Positions 59,099 through 64,000 of a DNA stretch of 64,000 nt are shown here, in pieces; positions within the stretch are counted from its first letter, which is position 1, and each line of letters begins with the position of its first letter. A model generated the notes under the pieces. It was given only the letters and a program-made list of their open reading frames with translations, was not told the origin of the DNA and made no database searches. The DNA comes from Botryotinia globosa (taxonomy: Eukaryota; Ascomycota; Leotiomycetes; Helotiales; Sclerotiniaceae): the NCBI GenBank assembly GCA_014898425.1, contig RCSZ01000008.1, positions 62,001-126,000 on the forward strand, in the 5' to 3' direction. Both the position numbers and the translations under genes were made by a program.

Positions 59099-60628
59099 AT
59101 GGAGACGAATTCACCCCTCTCCATAGCCAAAATTATGCTCCCAAAGATGCCCATGATAGGAAAAACCCTTGTCTCCCACACTCTAGGCATATCGCCCCAT
59201 TCCACCCACTGGGATCTCAAAACCGAACTCACAGTCAACATTCTACGCTCCTTCCTGTACGCCGCCCCAACCCCCATTTCCAAAATCCAAGCTGTGACAA
59301 TACAGGATTCTGGCATCAAAGGCCGGATCTGGATCTCTAAAGTCACGCTGGCAATCCCCTCTGAAGATGATGTTCGTCAGAGATTATTCAAAGTCATAGA
59401 GGATATGAAAGACCCACTGGCTTCTGGACAATCACCACAAGAAGGAGGATTTCAAAAACCAGATTTACTCCCTGTAGAAGGCGAATGGACCGGTCATCGC
59501 GGCTATGCCCCTAAAAACGCCCCGAGACTTCGTATCTCCGAAGCTGAACAATATGTGGAAATGATGAAAGAAGTCACTTCTCCCGTGACAATTCTTTATG
59601 TACACGGGGGAGCACACTGGCTTCTTGATCCCGCCAGCTATCGCGGTCCATGCAAGAAACTCGCCAAACTGACAGGCGGCCGAGTCCTCTCTCTCCGATA
59701 TAGACTTGCGCCTCAGAACCCCTTCCCGGCTGCTTTGCTGGACTGTCTAGTCGCATATCTGCACCTTCTCTATCCACCCGAAAACTCATTCCACAGCGCT
59801 GTCCCCGCCGAAAACATCATCCTCTCCGGCGACAGCGCAGGCGGAAACCTCTCATTATCGCTTCTCCTCCTGCTTCTCCATCTACACCAAACATCTACCC
59901 CCATAGTTTGGAACGGTGTATCACGGCTTCTTCCATTACCAGCAGGTCTAGCGCTTAATTCCCCCTGGACAGATCTCCTACGCTCCTCACCTTCTATGGA
60001 AACAAACAGTAAATACGACTACATACCCCCTCCATCTCTCTTCTGCCCCTCCCATTCCATCCCCTATCCGCGGTGTAACCTCTGGCCCACTCCATCTCCG
60101 CGATCGAATATTTACTGCGAGGACGCGATGCTCATCCATCCTCTTGTTTCGCCGCTGGCCGCACCCGCAAGTGCATGGGAGGGGAGCCCGCCGATTTTGT
60201 TCATGGTGGGGACGGAGTTGTTGACCGATGAGAATAAGATACTAGCGCGGAGATTGGCGCGGAGGGGAGTCAGAGTGAGGTGGGAGGAATATGAGTGGAT
60301 GCCGCATTGCTTTGCGTTGGCGCTGCCGCATTTAAAGGGGACGAGGAGGTGTTTTGAGGGGTGGGCGGGATTTTGTAAAGAGGTTGCGGGGAGGAGGGTC
60401 GATGAGGAGGGGGAAAAGGAGAGGGAGAATGGAGGGGTAGAGACGAGGGGGGTGATGATTAGTGACAATGTTAAGGGGATTAAAGAGACGAAGATTGACG
60501 TGGAAGGGTTGTGGGAGGAGAGTGATGAAGTTGTGACTGAGAGGATGAAGGAACAGGCGAGGATTTTGGAAGAGGAGGGGAAGGTGAAAGAGGAGAATGG
60601 TGGTGGAACTAATAAGGCACGACTCTGA
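59099..60628 (+). CDS. Alpha/beta hydrolase, hormone-sensitive-lipase (HSL) type
   Basis: A single exon encodes 509 residues from the ATG at 59099; the same frame is open upstream but begins METNSPLSIAKIMLP at this Met. HSL-family motifs are present in order: oxyanion-hole HGG (residues 169-171, in ILYVHGGAHW), the nucleophile elbow GDSAGG (Ser246), Asp377 in LLTDENK and His403 in WMPHCFAL. It is therefore a probable esterase or deacetylase acting on small hydrophobic esters. Beyond the catalytic domain there is an unusual charged tail of about 80 residues (430-509), rich in Glu/Lys. The gene switches at about 60120 from C-rich to G-rich coding DNA. The substrate is not predictable. Confidence 0.85.
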   Translation: METNSPLSIAKIMLPKMPMIGKTLVSHTLGISPHSTHWDLKTELTVNILRSFLYAAPTPISKIQAVTIQDSGIKGRIWISKVTLAIPSEDDVRQRLFKVIEDMKDPLASGQSPQEGGFQKPDLLPVEGEWTGHRGYAPKNAPRLRISEAEQYVEMMKEVTSPVTILYVHGGAHWLLDPASYRGPCKKLAKLTGGRVLSLRYRLAPQNPFPAALLDCLVAYLHLLYPPENSFHSAVPAENIILSGDSAGGNLSLSLLLLLLHLHQTSTPIVWNGVSRLLPLPAGLALNSPWTDLLRSSPSMETNSKYDYIPPPSLFCPSHSIPYPRCNLWPTPSPRSNIYCEDAMLIHPLVSPLAAPASAWEGSPPILFMVGTELLTDENKILARRLARRGVRVRWEEYEWMPHCFALALPHLKGTRRCFEGWAGFCKEVAGRRVDEEGEKERENGGVETRGVMISDNVKGIKETKIDVEGLWEESDEVVTERMKEQARILEEEGKVKEENGGGTNKARL

Positions 60629-61015
60629 GTTTATGCCGATAAGAATTTAGAATAGAATATAAACTAGATGATATTCTGAACTAAAGTACTTGACATCATA
60701 CATAAATTGACGCTAAACGCATGTGACTATTTGGGAATGACTATTGTCCCTCCTGGTCTCAGAATTTTCAGTGTACAGTTGAATGAGTCCCCAGACGACT
60801 GATAAACCTAGCGACAAACAAATAAACTTCCTTGCCATTGTCAAAAATATAGGCTATCCGTTTGTATAACAGAATCAATACAGATAGTTGTGTTTCATTA
60901 TATTATGTTGTTAACATCCTACGCGATATATTTCAAGATCTCCGTCTCCAATCATTAACACCCTGACGCGCCGTCCCATGCAATTTCATTGACTCCAGAT
61001 ATGCTGATGTTGCAT
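60629..61015. other. Intergenic region between convergent genes
   Basis: Roughly 390 bp of 3' flanks; no gene seen. Confidence 0.5.
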
Positions 61016-62276
61016 TCATGCCTGAGCTGAGCCGCTTGCTTCTGGTGTTCCATTTGTGGTGGTAGTGGCTGGGATAGAGCTAGTGCTCTTGGTGGCAGCT
61101 GCCATTTGCCAAGCTGGAATCTTTGCTCCTCCTGCTGGCGGGCCAGTACTGAAATTGAATGGCGTGACATTTCGACCTTGAACAGATGCTACGGCTTCAG
61201 TACCTGAGCTGGTACCGACAGATGCTGGTCGAGGAGTGGTAGTTTCAGTGGGTGAATCCGCGGCAGGTGTCGAGTTGCTAGGAGTGGTAATAGAAGTGAT
61301 TGGAGGAGGAGTCGATGGTAAAGCTGAACTTTGAACTCTGTTGTATGGAGTTACATTCGAGGTTGGGTTGATTGCCGCGGTTGGATTCATTCTTTGACCC
61401 ATCAATGTCTTCAAACTCTTCATTTCCACAGCCAACTCTTTCAATCTATTGTCTGTCACTTCCTTCTGTCCTTCCATGGCTCTGGGTATTAAATCCTTGA
61501 GCCCCCTGACCTCATCGCCCATGCGTCGAGATTCTTCATCCCTTCTTCGGCTGGCAGATTTTAGTTCGTTAATCACAGTCTCTACTTCGGTCAAGGCTAT
61601 GTCTAATCGTTCTGTTCGTTCTTGTTCGGTTGTCTTTAGAGTTTCGGTATCTTTAGCTAATTGGTCAAGAAGAGAGAATGCCTTTTCAAAAGAATCGTCA
61701 ATCTCCTTCTTATCTTGTTCCAGTTGAGGAGGGGTGGGAGGAGCGATTATTGGATAGATATAACGCTGATCGTGTTAGCAGACTCGATGCCTCCGAATAA
61801 GCTGGACCATTACCTTAGCCAGAAAATATGCACCGTATCCTATGCCACCCGTGACCGTGGCCATGATAAACCAATCTCTCCAGTCTCGCTTTGGTACTTC
61901 GGGCGGAGGAGGCTGTTGCCAGGGATATTGTTGATAACCCCCATACCCAGGTTGAGGTTGTCTCACGAGTTGTTGTTGTTGTGGTGCATAATTCGAATAG
62001 TTTTGTGGTGCTGGCGATTGTTCGCCGCTGGCTCTTCCTAATGCCGCATCGACTTCCTCCTGTGTAAGATTTTTTGATTGTAAAAACGCGATTCGATTCT
62101 CTAAGGGTGATGCAGAGACACTGGGGTCTTGAAGAACTATTGAAATGTTAGAAATGCCGGAAGCCATCTCAGCTGGGATATTCTCACATGCAACCTAGTG
62201 AAGCATCAGTATCAGGTTTTCAACAGGAGTTGGAATGACTTACAGCAGATATCACAAGTTCCTCACGAATCGCCAT
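61016..62276 (-). CDS. PEX14: Peroxisomal docking protein Pex14
   Basis: Four exons are inferred: 62244-62276 (33 nt), 62188-62194 (7 nt), 61814-62136 and 61016-61765, with introns of 49, 51 and 48 bp. They encode 370 residues. The conserved N-terminal Pex5-binding domain (MAIREELVISAVAFLQDPSV, continuing ENRIAFLQSKNLTQEEVD) is only complete if the 7-nt exon GTTGCAT is used. Next come a Gln/Pro/Tyr-rich stretch and the membrane-proximal segment WRDWFIMATVTGGIGYGAYF. Splicing then gives IAPPTPPQLEQDKKEIDDSF and a coiled coil, followed by a Ser/Thr/Pro-rich tail. Pex14 forms the docking complex for import of PTS1/PTS2 cargo receptors at the peroxisomal membrane. Reading through intron 2 instead would insert about 14 residues into the conserved helix. 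Confidence 0.9.
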
Positions 62277-62682
62277 GTTGAGTATAGATGAAAAGGAGAA
62301 AAGAGAAACCAAACTTCTTCTCACCGTCAAACAAATACCAAGCTGGGAAATCCGGGGAACTGAACACTAAAATATGAATGGCCGGACCGAGGTACCGCGA
62401 CCTTTGCTCCCTTTCATCTTTGTTCAGATTCCCTTGATAACACGTGATCGTCTTATCTAATTTTGGAGCTAAACCAAATTGAATTGTTTACTTTCCCCAA
62501 GCGTTGGCCCTTCGATACACCAAACTCCGAAGTTTTGTTGTCGCAAATCTGCATCTTTATGTAAATAAAAATACTTCACATAAACAACCTTTTCCGATAT
62601 TCAATATTATCTTTCATAGAGAAAGAACTCATCACTTATTCTCCACAAAGGGAAGCTTCATTCTGGAGGATAATTATTGAAA
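62277..62682. promoter_or_regulatory. Shared divergent promoter region of PEX14 and NDC80
   Basis: A 406-bp interval separates the start codons of two divergent genes and must contain both promoters. No specific operator can be named; CACGTG at 62441-62446 (in ataacacgtgatcg) is a perfect E-box-like palindrome that a bHLH factor or Cbf1 homologue could bind. Confidence 0.5.
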
Positions 62683-64000
62683 ATGTCGCAAGACACTGGT
62701 CCTTTCTCCGTGCGCCGACCCAGAGAGGTAAGGATCCTTATACCCCCCCTTCAAATGTTTAATTTAGATTGTTCCATTGCTCATTCCGTGTAGACATTAG
62801 GAAGCATCAACTACAATTCGAGTTTACCACAACCAGCATCTGCCATGAAACGATCGAATTCAATCGGTGGTTACAATAATGCACCTTTTACCGCCAGTCA
62901 TGTTCGTAGTGCCGGAGCCAGACAATCTCTTGCACCTTCGCGACCAAATCAACCTTTATTCTCACGATCATCATCGGGCACAAATCTAGCGGATATAGGA
63001 ACTTCATCTGTAAAAAGGACTTCATTTCAACACAGCGGTGGCCGAAAAAGTTATGCACCTCCTCAAATGGGTCGCGCATCTGGTGAAGGAGCGGAACGTC
63101 GAAGCAGTGTCTATCGAGCCCGAACTTCGACAAGTGGACCGATGGGACATCAAAGTTTCTTCCAAACTGGACCACAACCAGCTGGAGTACCAAAAGATCC
63201 ACGTCCGTTAAGAGACCGGGCTTATCAGGGAAAAATTGGTCAAGAGTTGCTAGAGTATATGGCAAACAACAATTATGATATCGAAATGAACCATAACGTA
63301 TCGGCCAATACTTTAAAATCGCCAACTCAGAAGGATTTTGTTTTCATGTTCCAGTGGCTTTACCATAGGATTGATCCAAGTTATCGGTTCCAAAAGGCTA
63401 TCGATCAAGAGGTACCTCCAATCATGGCTCAGCTACGTTATCCATACCAGAAAAGCATAACTAAATCTGCATTATCCGCGGTTGGAGGCGCAAATTCCTG
63501 GCCAGTCTTCCTTGGATTGTTACATTGGATGATGCAGCTTGCTCAGATGCTGGATGGATACGGCACCGATCGATATGATGAGGCATGCGCAGAAGCTGGT
63601 GTCGATGTTAGTGGAGATCGCATCATCTTCAACTTTCTCAGTAGTGCATACCGAGATTGGCTTTCCATGGACGAAGATGCCGGAGATGATGATCAGGACC
63701 AAGTTCTTGCTCCCCATATCCAAGCTATGGCGCAGGAATTTAACAGAGGAAATTCGAAATACCTCGATGAAATGCGTGTTCTTGAGGGGGAGCACGAAAG
63801 ATTACAAAAGGAGATAGAGACCCTTGAGAAAACAGGCTCGGACATTGCAACTTTAGATCGAAACTTTAAGATCATGGAAGATGATAAAGTAAAATTTGAA
63901 GAGTTCGACAATCGGATGAATCAAAAGTCCGAGAAATATGAATCTCGCATACAATTTTTACAGGAGGAACTCGACAAAGTCTTACAAGAACTCAAAGAAG
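62683..64000 (+). CDS. NDC80: Kinetochore protein Ndc80 (Hec1), 5' part
   Basis: Exon 1 is 62683-62727 and exon 2 begins at 62794 after a 66-bp intron (GTAAGG to GTGTAG). The frame is open to the window end, giving the first 417 residues. The N-terminal ~160 residues are basic and Ser-rich ([23 protein letters not shown]), as in the microtubule-binding, Aurora-B-regulated tail. The calponin-homology domain follows ([54 protein letters not shown]), and the coiled coil starts at about residue 340. The protein is part of the Ndc80-Nuf2-Spc24-Spc25 complex linking kinetochores to spindle microtubules. The C-terminal coiled coil lies beyond the window. Confidence 0.95.

Noticed and set aside
1..64000. 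tRNA, rRNA, CRISPR array or biosynthetic gene cluster
   Set aside because: I looked for B-box-like GGTTCGA motifs, spaced direct repeats and adjacent PKS/NRPS/P450 genes and saw none. A covariance-model scan would be needed to exclude tRNAs.

Overview
The window looks like nuclear DNA of a filamentous ascomycete. Genes carry short introns (48-82 bp) with GTANGT-type donors, CTAAC/CTGAC branch points and NAG acceptors. Protein families are typically fungal (Erg13, Pex14, Ndc80, Rad10, a GABA/choline-type permease, an M35 metalloprotease). A ~20 kb block is extremely AT-rich and made of transposons decayed by C-to-T and G-to-A transitions, as expected from repeat-induced point mutation (RIP). 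AT-rich isochores next to normal gene space fit Leotiomycetes such as Botrytis/Sclerotinia relatives, but the species is an inference.

Layout. 1-356: first exon of a probable ESCRT-I VPS37 gene (minus strand) running off the edge. About 840-21,430: AT-rich transposon graveyard. Nested structure can be read from exact repeat lengths and target-site duplications (TSDs): a solo LTR (1063-1209); a non-autonomous LTR element (2236-4472, TSD CTATA) whose 3' LTR holds a 509-bp foldback MITE (3892-4400, TSD TA); a Ty3/Gypsy element (4795-18102, plus strand, 150-bp LTRs, TSD ATATA) split by a second copy of its own family in the opposite orientation (11162-17738, TSD TAACT); a 568-bp miniature LTR element (18146-18713); and a GC-spotted tandem array (19333-19431 and 20758-21432).

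21,433-26,474 is a gene-empty transition full of micro- and minisatellites. 26,475-50,411 is ordinary gene space: an F-box protein, a coiled-coil protein with seven 38-residue repeats, Rad10/ERCC1, an amino-acid/GABA-type permease, an OMS1-like mitochondrial methyltransferase, an SR-rich nuclear protein, a caspase-like protein, a secreted M35-type metalloprotease, a mucin-like secreted protein and a type II membrane protein. 50,412-56,545 is gene-poor and contains two more TA-flanked MITEs. 56,546-64,000 holds ERG13 (HMG-CoA synthase), an HSL-type alpha/beta hydrolase, PEX14 (with an apparent 7-nt microexon) and the 5' part of NDC80, divergent from PEX14.

The genes are mostly unrelated housekeeping functions with individual promoters; I see no biosynthetic cluster. 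The most informative content is the layered transposon history, several small non-autonomous element families, and a few unusual gene structures.
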